Origin: Kineobactrum sediminis
GTDB lineage: Bacteria; Pseudomonadota; Gammaproteobacteria; Pseudomonadales; Halieaceae
Length of the DNA stretch: 64,000 nucleotides
Reading direction: 5' to 3'
Assembly: GCF_002868715.1 (NCBI RefSeq)
Contig: NZ_PKLZ01000015.1
Coordinates: forward strand, 42,138 to 106,137
Positions 42,101-51,344 of the stretch are shown here, piece by piece. The notes beneath the pieces were generated by a model that saw only the letters and a program-made list of their open reading frames with translations, was not told where the DNA came from and did no database searches. Within the stretch, counting starts at the first letter, position 1. Each line of letters begins with the position of its first letter. Made by a program: the position numbers and the translations under genes.

Positions 42101-43800
42101 GTAATCAGCGGTGGAGAATGCTGACTGCGGTGTTGGGTGGTGCAACAATAGCAGCCGCCACTGGGGCCGTTGACGCGGCGCCAGTGGCTATCTCGGCCTG
42201 GCAGGTGGTGGTCAACAATGGCGACTTCATGCCGACTGATACCTGCAATCCGTCGTATTCGTCGACGCCCTCGTGCCGAACGTTCAACAGCTACAACCAG
42301 CCCTCGGTGAACGCGAACCAGCTGGTGGTGATCCGGGCGCGCAGCCGCGGCGGGCAGGGGGCGCAGCAGAACGTCCACGGCGTCTACGTCCGCGACATGG
42401 CCGCTGGAACACCGGTCGTCAGGGTACTGGACCGCGACACCCTGGTACCCCCGCCCAACAATCTCGATACCACGTTCATCGAGCCGCCATCCTTCCCGCG
42501 TATTGACATCGGATCGGATACCATCGCCGCCCGCGGCAATCACCAGCCGGTGTGGGAATACGTTCTTTCCGATGGCAGCGAGACCCGGGCCGGAACCTCC
42601 GGCATCTACACTAACCCCTTTGGGCCCGTGATCACCGGCGCCAGCAAGCTCGGGGTAGTCCCCGGGTTCTCGTTCTTCGAGGTCCCGGAAGCTCCGGGCA
42701 CTCCGTTCGACGTCTTCCCCGGCGCGCCCGCGGTAACCGATGGGGCCACCATCGCATTCAAGGGCAACTATACGGTAGATGCAATCGGCAAGACCGGTGT
42801 TTACTACCGCGACCTTGTGGATGCATCGATTCCGATGGCGCCCGCCGGCGGCTCGAATCCCGTGGTGCTCATCGCCAATAACACGAACACGGTGATTCCG
42901 GGCAGCGATCCACCGGTGATCTTCGGCTCCACTGCGCCGCCTAGTGCCGCAGACCGCGAGGCGGTGTTCGCCGGCTTTGACAACGAAGATGACCCGACCC
43001 TGGGGGGCATCTATCTGGCGCCCCTGGACGGAACGTCCCAGCCGCCGCTCGCCACACTCGTCAGCATCGGCGCGCAGGTCCCGGGAGAGCCCATCCAGAC
43101 CACATTCAATCGACTCGGCGAGGGCGTGTCCTTTGACCGCCGGTTCGTGGCCTTCTGGGGTGCGTGGGGGACGGAAATGAAGACCCTGGTTTTACAGTGT
43201 CCGACGGAGGGCAACCGCAATCGTATCGCATTCTGTAACGAACAGTATCCGGAGGGCTTTGAAGTTGAGGTCCCGGTGCACCAGGGTATTTTCGTCCATG
43301 ACCTCAAGAACGGGACGACACGCGTGGTCGCCAGGACACCGCGGGATTTTGATGACTTCGTCTACTGGAACTTCTCGGGCCGTGTCCCCGGTACGGGTGA
43401 GGGAGATGATGAGGACGGCGAGCCGGCACGCTGGCGGTCTGCGAGTTTCGTGGCGGTTTCGGGCCTGGTTGATGGGCGGCTGAGTGACGCGACCTTCCAT
43501 GCCGCCTTCAAGGCCCGGGCGGGGGAAGTGGTCTATGGGGCCTACGCCGACCCGGTAGACGGGATCTATCTCCGGCAAGGGCCGGGATTATCCCGGCTTG
43601 TGGCCGTGGTCGAGACGGGCATGGATGGCACTATCCTCGACCCGGAGGCCATCGTCGCGGAAACGGGCGCTGTTCTGCCGGTTACGGAGATGGGCATCGA
43701 GCGCGATGGATTCCGCGGCAACTCGCTCGTTATCAATGCAAGCATGGGCACCGAGGAGGCTGGCTGGGCCGGGATCTACCTGACCGAGGTGCTGAAGTAA
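42097..43800 (+). CDS. Exported beta-rich protein, second gene of the pair
   Basis: This 567-residue protein starts at GTG 42097 and has a signal peptide (MSNQRWRMLTAVLGGATIAA...VDAAP). The mature part contains repeated units of the form GVYVRDMAAGTPVVRVLDRD, GVYYRDLVDASIPM, GIYLAPLDGTSQP, GIFVHDLKNGTTRV and GIYLRQGPGLSRL. These are spaced about 90-120 residues apart, as in a beta-propeller or similar repeat fold. Start overlaps the upstream stop (GTGA). Function unknown; a secreted binding or structural role is plausible. Confidence 0.7.
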   Translation: MSNQRWRMLTAVLGGATIAAATGAVDAAPVAISAWQVVVNNGDFMPTDTCNPSYSSTPSCRTFNSYNQPSVNANQLVVIRARSRGGQGAQQNVHGVYVRDMAAGTPVVRVLDRDTLVPPPNNLDTTFIEPPSFPRIDIGSDTIAARGNHQPVWEYVLSDGSETRAGTSGIYTNPFGPVITGASKLGVVPGFSFFEVPEAPGTPFDVFPGAPAVTDGATIAFKGNYTVDAIGKTGVYYRDLVDASIPMAPAGGSNPVVLIANNTNTVIPGSDPPVIFGSTAPPSAADREAVFAGFDNEDDPTLGGIYLAPLDGTSQPPLATLVSIGAQVPGEPIQTTFNRLGEGVSFDRRFVAFWGAWGTEMKTLVLQCPTEGNRNRIAFCNEQYPEGFEVEVPVHQGIFVHDLKNGTTRVVARTPRDFDDFVYWNFSGRVPGTGEGDDEDGEPARWRSASFVAVSGLVDGRLSDATFHAAFKARAGEVVYGAYADPVDGIYLRQGPGLSRLVAVVETGMDGTILDPEAIVAETGAVLPVTEMGIERDGFRGNSLVINASMGTEEAGWAGIYLTEVLK

Positions 43801-43834
43801 GCGCCGCCGGCGTGCTTCCCGATCCCGACGAGGA

Positions 43835-45247
43835 CTATTGCTTCCCCGCGAGTTCCCGGATAATAACGCTCCAGTGATCCAGGCCGTCATAGAACGCCTT
43901 GATCGGTACGCGTTCATTGAGGCCGTGGGCAAACATTTCATCCGGGTTCATGAATACGCCGCTGACGGCCCAGGTGGGAATGCCCGCGTTGCGAAAATGC
44001 ATCCCGTCGGTGCCGCCGGATTCCATGTAGGCGATGAGCTTCACATCCGGATAACGACTGTGGACGGCTTTACCCACGGCGGCGACAACGTCGCTGCGCA
44101 GCTCGGAGATCGGGCTCTCGGTCGGGTCCGCCAGCATCTCGAACTCCACTGCGTCATTCCCGACCACTGTGCGCAGTGTCTCTTCAACTTCTGCAACGCC
44201 GACGCCCGGGAAAATACGGCAATTGACGGTGGCGGTGGCCGACTGTGGCAGGGCATTTTCGGCGTGCCCGGCCTGCAGCATCGTCACCACGCAGGTGGTG
44301 CGGGTGGTGCCGATATAGGACGGCTCTTTGGCCAGCCGCGCAGCGGCAGCCTTGTCACCAGGATCGTAGGCGAAGGTGATCATGGCGTCACCGAGTTCAC
44401 CGCCCAGCTGCTCGCCCGTGTGCTGAAAATACTCCAGGGTCATCTCGCTCCACTGTACCGGGAAGCGGTAGGCCTGAATCGCCTTGAGCGCATCGGCGAG
44501 ATCATAGATGGCGTTGTCTTCCCGCGGGCGCGAGCTGTGCCCACCGGAGTTGCGCACAGTGATTTCCCAGGTCGCGTAGGTTTTCTCCGCGGCCTGTATG
44601 CGGTAGGCGATGGGATTGCCGTTAGTGTCCAGCACGCCGCCGCCCGCGTCGGAGTTCAGCGCATATTCTGCTTCCGCCAGGTCCGGGCGCTCGTAGGCGA
44701 GCATGCGTGTGGTGGTCATACCGCTCTCTTCATCGCCGGAAAACACCAGGTAGAGATCCCTGTTTGGAACGAAGCCTTCTTTTTTCAGGCGGATAAACGT
44801 GGAGGTCAGTTGTGAGACGCCAAACTTGTTGTCGATGGTGCCGCGGGCATAAAAGTTCACTTCGTCCCGGGTGAGTTCAAAAGGCGGGCGCTCCCAGTCT
44901 TTCGCGAGCGCTTCCACTACATCCATGTGCCCAAGAAACAATATCGGTTTCGCGTCGGTGGAGCCGTCGCCACGGTAGCGTACGATCAGTGAGGCGAACT
45001 CGCCGGTCATCGGTACTTCCACATCCTCGGCGGGGAAACCCGCGGCGAGCAATTCACCAGCCAGGTAATTGGCTACCCTGGGTGTGTTGCCCATGCGCTT
45101 GGAGGTGTCGACCTCGACGATGGTGCGGTAGATTTCAAGGGTCTTCTGTGCGTGTTCAGAGCGGATGGTAGCGTCTGCGTACAGCGTCTGTGCAGTCGCC
45201 ATACCGGCGATCAGGCCCAGCGCAATAAGTGGCTTGGGTAGTGGCAT
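43835..45247 (-). CDS. M20/M25/M40-family metallopeptidase, exported
   Basis: This 470-residue peptidase has a signal peptide (MPLPKPLIALGLIAGMATAQ...YAD) and the M20 metal/catalytic pattern: LFLGHMDVV (His, Asp) near residue 100, GTIDNKFG (Asp) near 135, SGDEESG (catalytic and metal Glu) near 170, NSDAGGG near 200 and a closing FAHGLNERVP (His) near 440. It likely removes amino acids or acyl groups from peptides in the periplasm. ATG 45247 fits the signal peptide. All ligands are present. Confidence 0.9.
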   Translation of the reverse strand: MPLPKPLIALGLIAGMATAQTLYADATIRSEHAQKTLEIYRTIVEVDTSKRMGNTPRVANYLAGELLAAGFPAEDVEVPMTGEFASLIVRYRGDGSTDAKPILFLGHMDVVEALAKDWERPPFELTRDEVNFYARGTIDNKFGVSQLTSTFIRLKKEGFVPNRDLYLVFSGDEESGMTTTRMLAYERPDLAEAEYALNSDAGGGVLDTNGNPIAYRIQAAEKTYATWEITVRNSGGHSSRPREDNAIYDLADALKAIQAYRFPVQWSEMTLEYFQHTGEQLGGELGDAMITFAYDPGDKAAAARLAKEPSYIGTTRTTCVVTMLQAGHAENALPQSATATVNCRIFPGVGVAEVEETLRTVVGNDAVEFEMLADPTESPISELRSDVVAAVGKAVHSRYPDVKLIAYMESGGTDGMHFRNAGIPTWAVSGVFMNPDEMFAHGLNERVPIKAFYDGLDHWSVIIRELAGKQ

Positions 45248-45328
45248 GTGAACGTCCCATGGTTGATGTGGGACGCAGTATACCCTATGCGTCTGGAACA
45301 AACGCCATGGGCGGGCGCCGAGGGCTTA

Positions 45329-45988
45329 TCAGCGCTGCTTTGCGACGTAGGCCATGAACTCGCCGGCATTGGCCGCCTGGTCGGCGTCGATGCGTTTCGC
45401 GATATCGCTGGCGGCCATCATCTCATCCCAGTCGGCAAGGCCCGGTACCGCGGCCACCACATCCCAGTCGAGCTTGGCAGGGCCCACAAGCTTGGGGATG
45501 GCAAGTGCGTAGCGCAGATAGATATCCGCGAGCGTGCAGTCCTCGCCGCAGACATAGGGTGAGAAGGCTGCGAGTTCGGTCAGGCCGGATACGCCGCGCT
45601 GCAGGGCTGCGCGCACCTCGTCCAGGGTCTCCACCGGGATAATGGCATTGCCCAGGACCGCCGGGAGCAGGCGCCGTGCCGGCAGCTCCAGGTAGAGCTC
45701 GGAGAGCTTCATGAGCTGGCGCGTCTTCGCTCTTGCCTCAAGGTCGGCGGGGTATAGCGCCGTCTCAGGGTATTTCTCCTCCAGGTACTCAAGCAGTACG
45801 GAGGTCTCGGACAGGGGTGTACCTTCCGCGGTAGTCATGGCCGGCACCTTGCCCAGCGGGTTGACCGCGAGCAGCGCCTCGGAGGCCGGGTAGACGATAT
45901 TCTCCTCGAACTCGAGGCCCTTGGCCAGCAGCGCATGCTTGACGATGTTGTGGTAATTGCTGAAGGGAAAGCCGTGCAGCGTGATCAT
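45329..45988 (-). CDS. Glutathione S-transferase family protein
   Basis: This 219-residue protein has a thioredoxin-like N-domain (MITLHGFPFSNYHNIVKHAL, GKVPAMTTAEGTPLSETSVLLEYLE) and an all-helical C-domain (CGEDCTLADIYLRYALAIP). The PFSN(Y) start and ETSVL glutathione-contact motif are typical. CGAGG before ATG 45988 sets the start. It lies just downstream of bfr on the same strand. Substrate unknown. Confidence 0.9.
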   Translation of the reverse strand: MITLHGFPFSNYHNIVKHALLAKGLEFEENIVYPASEALLAVNPLGKVPAMTTAEGTPLSETSVLLEYLEEKYPETALYPADLEARAKTRQLMKLSELYLELPARRLLPAVLGNAIIPVETLDEVRAALQRGVSGLTELAAFSPYVCGEDCTLADIYLRYALAIPKLVGPAKLDWDVVAAVPGLADWDEMMAASDIAKRIDADQAANAGEFMAYVAKQR

Positions 45989-46046
45989 GTGGGTGCCTCG
46001 TGAGTGGTGTGCCGGGATTATGCACGGGTAAAAAGACGAGTGCCTC

Positions 46047-46517
46047 TCACGATGACATTTTGGACTGCATGTAATTCTCGATACCAATTTTTTCGATCAG
46101 CCCCAGCTGGGTTTCCAGCCAGTCGACATGCTCTTCCTCTGACTCTAGGATGGCACTGAAAAGATCGCGGCTAACATAGTCCTTGACGCTCTCTGCATAG
46201 GCCACACCCTCGCGCAGGTCGGGTATAGCGATCAGCTCCAGCTTCAGGTCACAGGTGAGCATTTCCAGGGTGTTCTCGCCAATGAGCAGTTTGCCAAGAT
46301 GCTGCAGATTGGGCAGGCCCTCCAGAAACAGGATGCGCTCGATCAGCTGATCGGCGTGCTTCATCTCATCGATGGATTCTTCATACTCGTAGTCGGCCAG
46401 TTCCTTCAGGCCCCAGTCTTTATACATGCGTGAATGCAGAAAATACTGGTTGATGGCAACCAGTTCGTTTGCCAGTACCTTGTTCAATAATGCGATGACC
46501 TGCGGGTCTCCCTTCAT
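46047..46517 (-). CDS. bfr: Bacterioferritin
   Basis: This 156-residue ferritin-like protein stores iron as ferric mineral in a 24-mer cage. The ferroxidase residues Glu18, Glu51, His54, Glu94, Glu127 and His130 are all present at the standard positions, as is the haem-ligating Met52 ([12 protein letters not shown]). The start is ATG 46517, preceded by CACC and GGAGGC. It lies next to bfd on the same strand, the normal partner that releases stored iron. Confidence 0.95.
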   Translation of the reverse strand: MKGDPQVIALLNKVLANELVAINQYFLHSRMYKDWGLKELADYEYEESIDEMKHADQLIERILFLEGLPNLQHLGKLLIGENTLEMLTCDLKLELIAIPDLREGVAYAESVKDYVSRDLFSAILESEEEHVDWLETQLGLIEKIGIENYMQSKMSS

Positions 46518-46567
46518 GGGGTGGTGCCTCCTGGGTGTAGTGTCGGGAATAGTGCTCCCATGATAGC

Positions 46568-46816
46568 TCAGGCGAGGGCGGTAGCGGCAACCATATCTCG
46601 TGGCTGGCCGGCCCGATGGCCCTGGCGACCCGCATTATAGAACAAACCGAGGCGCTGTTGTTCACACGCAAGCACTTCTTCGGCCATGCAGGCGCACTGC
46701 CCGCACTGACTGGCAACCCCGAGCACATCGCGCAAGTCATCCAGGCTACTCGCGCCCTGCGCCACGGCTCCGCGAATCTGTGTGTCATTGACGTTGTTGC
46801 AAAGACAGATATACAT
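46568..46816 (-). CDS. bfd: Bacterioferritin-associated ferredoxin
   Basis: This 82-residue protein begins [11 protein letters not shown] and has Cys4, Cys6, Cys38 and Cys41 (CGQCA), the four [2Fe-2S] ligands of Bfd. It reduces the ferric core of bacterioferritin to mobilise iron. GGAG-like sequence (AAAGAGAGCCC) precedes ATG 46816. A candidate Fur box lies 46 bp upstream, fitting induction under iron starvation. The C-terminus is about 15 residues longer than usual. Confidence 0.92.
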   Translation of the reverse strand: MYICLCNNVNDTQIRGAVAQGASSLDDLRDVLGVASQCGQCACMAEEVLACEQQRLGLFYNAGRQGHRAGQPRDMVAATALA

Positions 46817-46861
46817 GGGCTCTCTTTACTCCAGAAGGTTACTGCAAAAAACAATAATATT

Positions 46862-46880
46862 AATGCGAATGATTGTCAAT
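46862..46880 (-). promoter_or_regulatory. Candidate Fur box
   Basis: AATGCGAATGATTGTCAAT closely resembles the 19-bp Fur consensus used in gammaproteobacteria. It lies 46 bp upstream of bfd and about 155 bp upstream of the RND adaptor, so it most likely represses bfd when iron is plentiful and could touch the efflux promoter too. Confidence 0.6.
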
Positions 46881-47033
46881 AAGATTCAGGCGGAAGGCGC
46901 AGGGACATGGGAATCAAGCCCCTTATGAGCCCGCGACACATGATCGCGTATCAGCTCGTACACCAAAAGCGTTACCATGAAGGCGTACTTTGTCATTGTG
47001 CCAGGGGGTCTGGCCTTGTCCAACGAGATTACT

Positions 47034-48173
47034 ATGCTTAAAAACTATCGCATGCAGAAGTCACCTTTACTCGCTTCCCTCAGTAGTGTCCTCCTGCTAA
47101 TGATACCCGCGTCAACCATCGCCCAGAATGCCATCAAGGTAGAAGCGGTGGAGATTGGGCAGCGTGCTCTGGTGGAGGATGTGCCGCTGAGTGGCTCCGT
47201 TACCACGGACCGGGTTTCCCGGCTATCCACCCAGGTTAGTGGTCTGGTCAAGCGTCTGCATGTCGACCTCGGGGACCGGGTAGATGGTGGGGATATCCTG
47301 CTTGAACTCGATTCGGAGCTCACGGCGATCGACAAGGCTCGCGCCGAGGCCCAGGTGGAGCAGGCTCGAGAGCAATGGTCCGAAAGCAAGCGACGCCTCC
47401 GGGAGGCTGAAACGCTGGCCGAAGGCAGTATCGCCGCCAGCGAAGTTCGTACGCTACAGGCCCGGGAGCGGGTCAGGCGGACCGAGCTCGATGCCGCCCA
47501 GGCCGACCTGGACCGCCTGGCCGCGGAGCTTGAGCGACATCAGCTGCGTGCGCCCTATAGCGGGAGTGTCAGCGCCAAGCAGACCGAAGAGGGCGAGTGG
47601 GTGACCCCGGGCGATGCCCTGCTGGAGCTGGTGGGAACCGAATTGCTGCGCGCCGATTTCCGGGTGCCGCAACGCTACTATCCGCTGGTGCAGGAAGATG
47701 CCGAAGTGCGCATGAGCTTTGACGCGCTGCCGGGCGAGAGCTTTATTGGCCAGATTCAGCGCAAAGTCCCGGTCAGCCAGGAAGGAAGCCGTACTTTTCT
47801 GTTACGACTCAGTCTCCCCGAGGAAGCGACCCGGTCATTGATCCCCGGCATGTCTGCCTCGGGCTATCTGCGAATCGACACCGATAACACCGGCATTGCC
47901 GTGCCCAGGGATGCACTCATACGCTACCCGGACGGGCGGGTCACCGTGTGGGTGGTGGACGAGCCTGAGTGGGGCGCACAGAGCCAGGTGCGTGAGCAGC
48001 GGGTGGAGACGGGAATGAGTTTCTCCGGCCTGGTGGAAATTCGCTCCGGGCTGGCGCCGGGCAGTGTCGTTGTCACCCGCGGCAATGAAGCCCTGCAGGA
48101 AGGCCAGGCAGTGGTGCCGGAGCAAGCGGCTGAGCCACGCGACGCCGGCGCCACAGAAACCCTGGGGAACTAA
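47034..48173 (+). CDS. RND efflux periplasmic adaptor (HlyD/AcrA family)
   Basis: This 379-residue protein has a signal peptide (KNYRMQKSPLLASLSSVLLL...), a lipoyl/barrel-sandwich hybrid (LVKRLHVDLGDRVDGGDILLELD, HQLRAPYSGSVSAKQTEEGEW) around an alpha-helical hairpin (QAREQWSESKRRLREAETLA). A beta-barrel and C-terminal domain (VRLSL..., VPRDALIRYPDGRVTVWVVD) follow. It links the inner-membrane permease downstream to an outer-membrane channel. ATG 47034 gives the better signal peptide; ATG 46977 in frame is possible. The permease gene begins 3 bp after its stop. Confidence 0.9.
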   Translation: MLKNYRMQKSPLLASLSSVLLLMIPASTIAQNAIKVEAVEIGQRALVEDVPLSGSVTTDRVSRLSTQVSGLVKRLHVDLGDRVDGGDILLELDSELTAIDKARAEAQVEQAREQWSESKRRLREAETLAEGSIAASEVRTLQARERVRRTELDAAQADLDRLAAELERHQLRAPYSGSVSAKQTEEGEWVTPGDALLELVGTELLRADFRVPQRYYPLVQEDAEVRMSFDALPGESFIGQIQRKVPVSQEGSRTFLLRLSLPEEATRSLIPGMSASGYLRIDTDNTGIAVPRDALIRYPDGRVTVWVVDEPEWGAQSQVREQRVETGMSFSGLVEIRSGLAPGSVVVTRGNEALQEGQAVVPEQAAEPRDAGATETLGN

Positions 48174-48176
48174 TCC

Positions 48177-51100
48177 GTGTTTGATCACATTGTTCGCCAC
48201 GGCATCCTGGTCACGGTTACCGTGCTCATCATTTGCGTACTCGGTATCATCGCTGCACTGAGAATACCCGTGCAGATGATTCCCGACCTGGAAGTGCGCA
48301 CCATCTCCATCCAGACCAGCTGGCCTGGTGCCACGCCGCAGGATATTGAGAAGGAAATTCTCATTGAGCAGGAGGAATACCTGCGCAACATTCCCTATCT
48401 GGAGGAGATGCAGTCCTCGGCCAATTTCGGCTCTGCCCAGATCGAGCTTGAGTTTCCGTTCGGTGTCGATATTACCGAGACTCTTATTCGGGTGAATAAC
48501 GCGCTCACCCAGGTACCCTCCTATCCGGTCAATGTCGACGAGCCAAGGGTTTACGCCACCTCGTTCTCCGCCAACGCCTTTATGTATTTCCGTATTTCAC
48601 CCCTGGAGGGAAACCCCAGGGAGCTGGATATGGACATGATGCGCGATTATGTGGAAGACAATGTGCGGCCGCGAATGTCCGGAGTGCCGGGAGTATCCCA
48701 GGTAGATGTCGGCGGCGGTGCCGCGCGCCAGATCCAGATCCATATGAACCCGAAACGCCTGGCTGAGCGCAACCTGACACTTGATGACGTGCGCACGGCG
48801 ATTGCCCAGCGCAATCGGGATGTGTCGGGCGGTGAAATCGAGAGCGGCAAGCGGCGCTATTTACTGCGCACCATGGGCCGCTTTGAGGATCTTGATGATC
48901 TGCGCGAACTTATACTGGCCCGCGATGGGGACGGTATCACCCGCCTTGCCGACGTGGCGGAAGTCGAGCTGGACCACTTCAAGATCCGCAACAAATCCTA
49001 TGTCGACGGGCGCCCTGTGCTCAGCCTTTCGGTACGACGGGAAAGTGGCTCCAACGTGATTGCCATCAAGGAGGCGATGATGCAGGAGTTGGTGCTTATC
49101 AATGATGAGTTGCTGAATCCTGAAGGCATGGAATTACAGCGGACTGCGGACGATGTGGTTTACATCGAAGCGTCTATTTTCAATGTCTGGAAAAACCTGA
49201 TTCTCGGGGCGCTGCTGGCCACTGCCGTAATGTACCTGTTCCTGCGCTCGTTCCGTGCGACGGCCCTGGGCGTTATCGGGGTACCTATCTGCACGATCGC
49301 CGCTTTCCTGGGCCTGCTGCTGGCGGGACGGACCATCAATGTGATTTCCCTGGCGGGGGTCGCCTTTGCCATTGGCATGACCCTTGATAACAGTATTGTG
49401 GTACTCGAGAGCATTGAGCTCGAGCGGCGGCGCGGTCTGAAAAAGCTTGAGGCCGCGGTAGCCGGTGTGCGGAAAGTCTGGCCGGCGGTGCTCGCCTCAA
49501 CCCTGACCACCATAATGGTGTTCCTGCCTGTGGTTTTTATTGCCGAAGAGGCCGGCCAGTTATATTCGGATATCGCCATTGCCATCTCCGCCTCCATCCT
49601 GGTGTCAATGGTGGTCGCCATTACGGTGATCCCCGCCGCCAGTGCACGCTTGTCATTCAGCACGAATACCGAGGGAGAGTCCCGAAATGACCACCCGCTA
49701 CAGGCTAGAATCACCGATAAAATAGGCTGGCTGATAGCAACGCCGCGTCGTCGTGTCAGCTGCATTCTGCTGACCGTGGTGGTGAGCGGGGCCATCGCCC
49801 TGTTGTTGACTCCTCCTGCGGAATACCTGCCCGAGGGGGAGGAGCCGAAAACATTTGCCTTTATGAATGCGCCCCCGGGCTACAACCTGGAAACCATGAC
49901 GGAGATCGGTATGGAACTGCAGGACTACTTCCTGCAATTTGTGGGTGATGACCCTGCAAGATTCAGCCGCGGCGAGACCGCTGTGCCCGCGATGAGCTAC
50001 CTGAATATGGGTATTGGCCCCCAGAGTCTCAGAATCATTTCCGAGTCCACGGACCCATCACAAATTGATGAGCTGATGGCCGCGCTGGTGCGCAAGTATG
50101 AAACCTATCCGGGAATGCGAGCCTTTGCCGCCCGGGGATCGATTATCAGCAGTAATGACGGGGGTACCCGCAGTGTCAACCTGGACGTGTCCGGCGCCGA
50201 TCTGGGAGCACTGTTCACCGTAGCCCGGGCGGCCTATAACCGGGCCGAGGAGGTGTTCGACAACCCCAGTATCCAGACGCGTCCCTCCAGTCTGTCATTG
50301 GGACAGCCACTGCTGCAGGTAAGGCCCCGATGGGAACGGGCAGCCGAGTTGGGCCTTACCACCGAAGACATTGGCTTCACTGTGGCGGCGCTGACAGACG
50401 GCGCATTCGTCAATGAGTTTTTCCTCGCCGACGATAAAATCGATATTTACCTTTACAACCAACAGGGCCCGGGTGCGTCCCTGGATACGTTGCAGAACAT
50501 CTCCATTTATGTGCCCGGCAATACCACGCTGCCCCTTTCCGATGTTGCCGAAGTTATCGAGACAGTGGATACCAGCAGTATCCGTCGGCTGGATGGCCGT
50601 CGCTCGGTGACCCTGAATATCATCCCCCCGCGCTCCGTGGCCCTGGAAACGGGCGTCGGGATAGTACGTGAGGAGGTTGTACATTACCTGCAGGAGAGCG
50701 GGGCAGTGCCGGCGGGTGTGAACCTCAGTATTTCCGGCGCCGCGGACCAGCTTGATGCCACTCGCGATGCGCTCAGCAGCAACTACCTGGTGGCTCTGGT
50801 GATTATCTATCTGCTGATGGTGGCCATTTTCGCCCACTGGGGTTACCCGCTGCTGATCATGGCGACCATTCCGCTGGGTATCGCCGGTGGCATTGCCGGC
50901 CTGGCGTTAATGAACCTGCTTGGCGCCGTGACCGGTAAACTGGGCCTGGGCGGTTTCAGCCAGCCATTCGACATGATCTCGATGCTCGGATTCCTGATTC
51001 TGATGGGTACGGTGGTTAACAACCCCATCCTGATTGTGCATCGGGCCATCAGTAACCTGAAGGAAGAAGGACTGCTGCCGGTAGAGGCCGTTCGCGAGGC

Positions 51101-51335
51101 AGTGAGCTCCCGTCTGCGGCCGATTGCGATCTCTACAATCACCACTATCGTGGGCCTGGCGCCACTGGTTTTCCTGCCCGGCGCGGGCAGCGAACTGTAC
51201 CGCGGGGTTGGCGTGATCGTGATGGCGGGGATCGTGGGGGCCACCATTGTGACCCTGACCATGCTGCCCTCGCTTACAGTAATGGTGCTTGAGTGGAGTG
51301 AGCGTAAGGGCAGTTCTGCAGTGGCGAGCCCATAA
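48177..51335 (+). CDS. RND-family efflux permease
   Basis: This 1052-residue protein has 12 predicted membrane helices and two large periplasmic loops, as in AcrB-like permeases: IPVQMIPDLEVRTISIQTSWPGATPQDIE, RPRMSGVPGVSQVDVGGG, RATALGVIGVPICTIAAF. In helix 4 the motif is GMTLDNSIVVLE rather than the usual DD pair, and in helix 10 MGTVVNNPILIV lacks the classical Lys. This matches a subgroup of RND exporters rather than drug pumps like AcrB. Start GTG 48177. It presumably exports a small molecule with the adaptor; no outer-membrane factor is adjacent. Confidence 0.9.
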   Translation: MFDHIVRHGILVTVTVLIICVLGIIAALRIPVQMIPDLEVRTISIQTSWPGATPQDIEKEILIEQEEYLRNIPYLEEMQSSANFGSAQIELEFPFGVDITETLIRVNNALTQVPSYPVNVDEPRVYATSFSANAFMYFRISPLEGNPRELDMDMMRDYVEDNVRPRMSGVPGVSQVDVGGGAARQIQIHMNPKRLAERNLTLDDVRTAIAQRNRDVSGGEIESGKRRYLLRTMGRFEDLDDLRELILARDGDGITRLADVAEVELDHFKIRNKSYVDGRPVLSLSVRRESGSNVIAIKEAMMQELVLINDELLNPEGMELQRTADDVVYIEASIFNVWKNLILGALLATAVMYLFLRSFRATALGVIGVPICTIAAFLGLLLAGRTINVISLAGVAFAIGMTLDNSIVVLESIELERRRGLKKLEAAVAGVRKVWPAVLASTLTTIMVFLPVVFIAEEAGQLYSDIAIAISASILVSMVVAITVIPAASARLSFSTNTEGESRNDHPLQARITDKIGWLIATPRRRVSCILLTVVVSGAIALLLTPPAEYLPEGEEPKTFAFMNAPPGYNLETMTEIGMELQDYFLQFVGDDPARFSRGETAVPAMSYLNMGIGPQSLRIISESTDPSQIDELMAALVRKYETYPGMRAFAARGSIISSNDGGTRSVNLDVSGADLGALFTVARAAYNRAEEVFDNPSIQTRPSSLSLGQPLLQVRPRWERAAELGLTTEDIGFTVAALTDGAFVNEFFLADDKIDIYLYNQQGPGASLDTLQNISIYVPGNTTLPLSDVAEVIETVDTSSIRRLDGRRSVTLNIIPPRSVALETGVGIVREEVVHYLQESGAVPAGVNLSISGAADQLDATRDALSSNYLVALVIIYLLMVAIFAHWGYPLLIMATIPLGIAGGIAGLALMNLLGAVTGKLGLGGFSQPFDMISMLGFLILMGTVVNNPILIVHRAISNLKEEGLLPVEAVREAVSSRLRPIAISTITTIVGLAPLVFLPGAGSELYRGVGVIVMAGIVGATIVTLTMLPSLTVMVLEWSERKGSSAVASP

Positions 51336-51344
51336 CGCTATGGT

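Noticed and set aside
43838..44815. Plus-strand open frame of 325 codons opposite the M20 peptidase
   Set aside because: All M20 ligands are in the minus-strand frame; the plus frame is a high-GC shadow.
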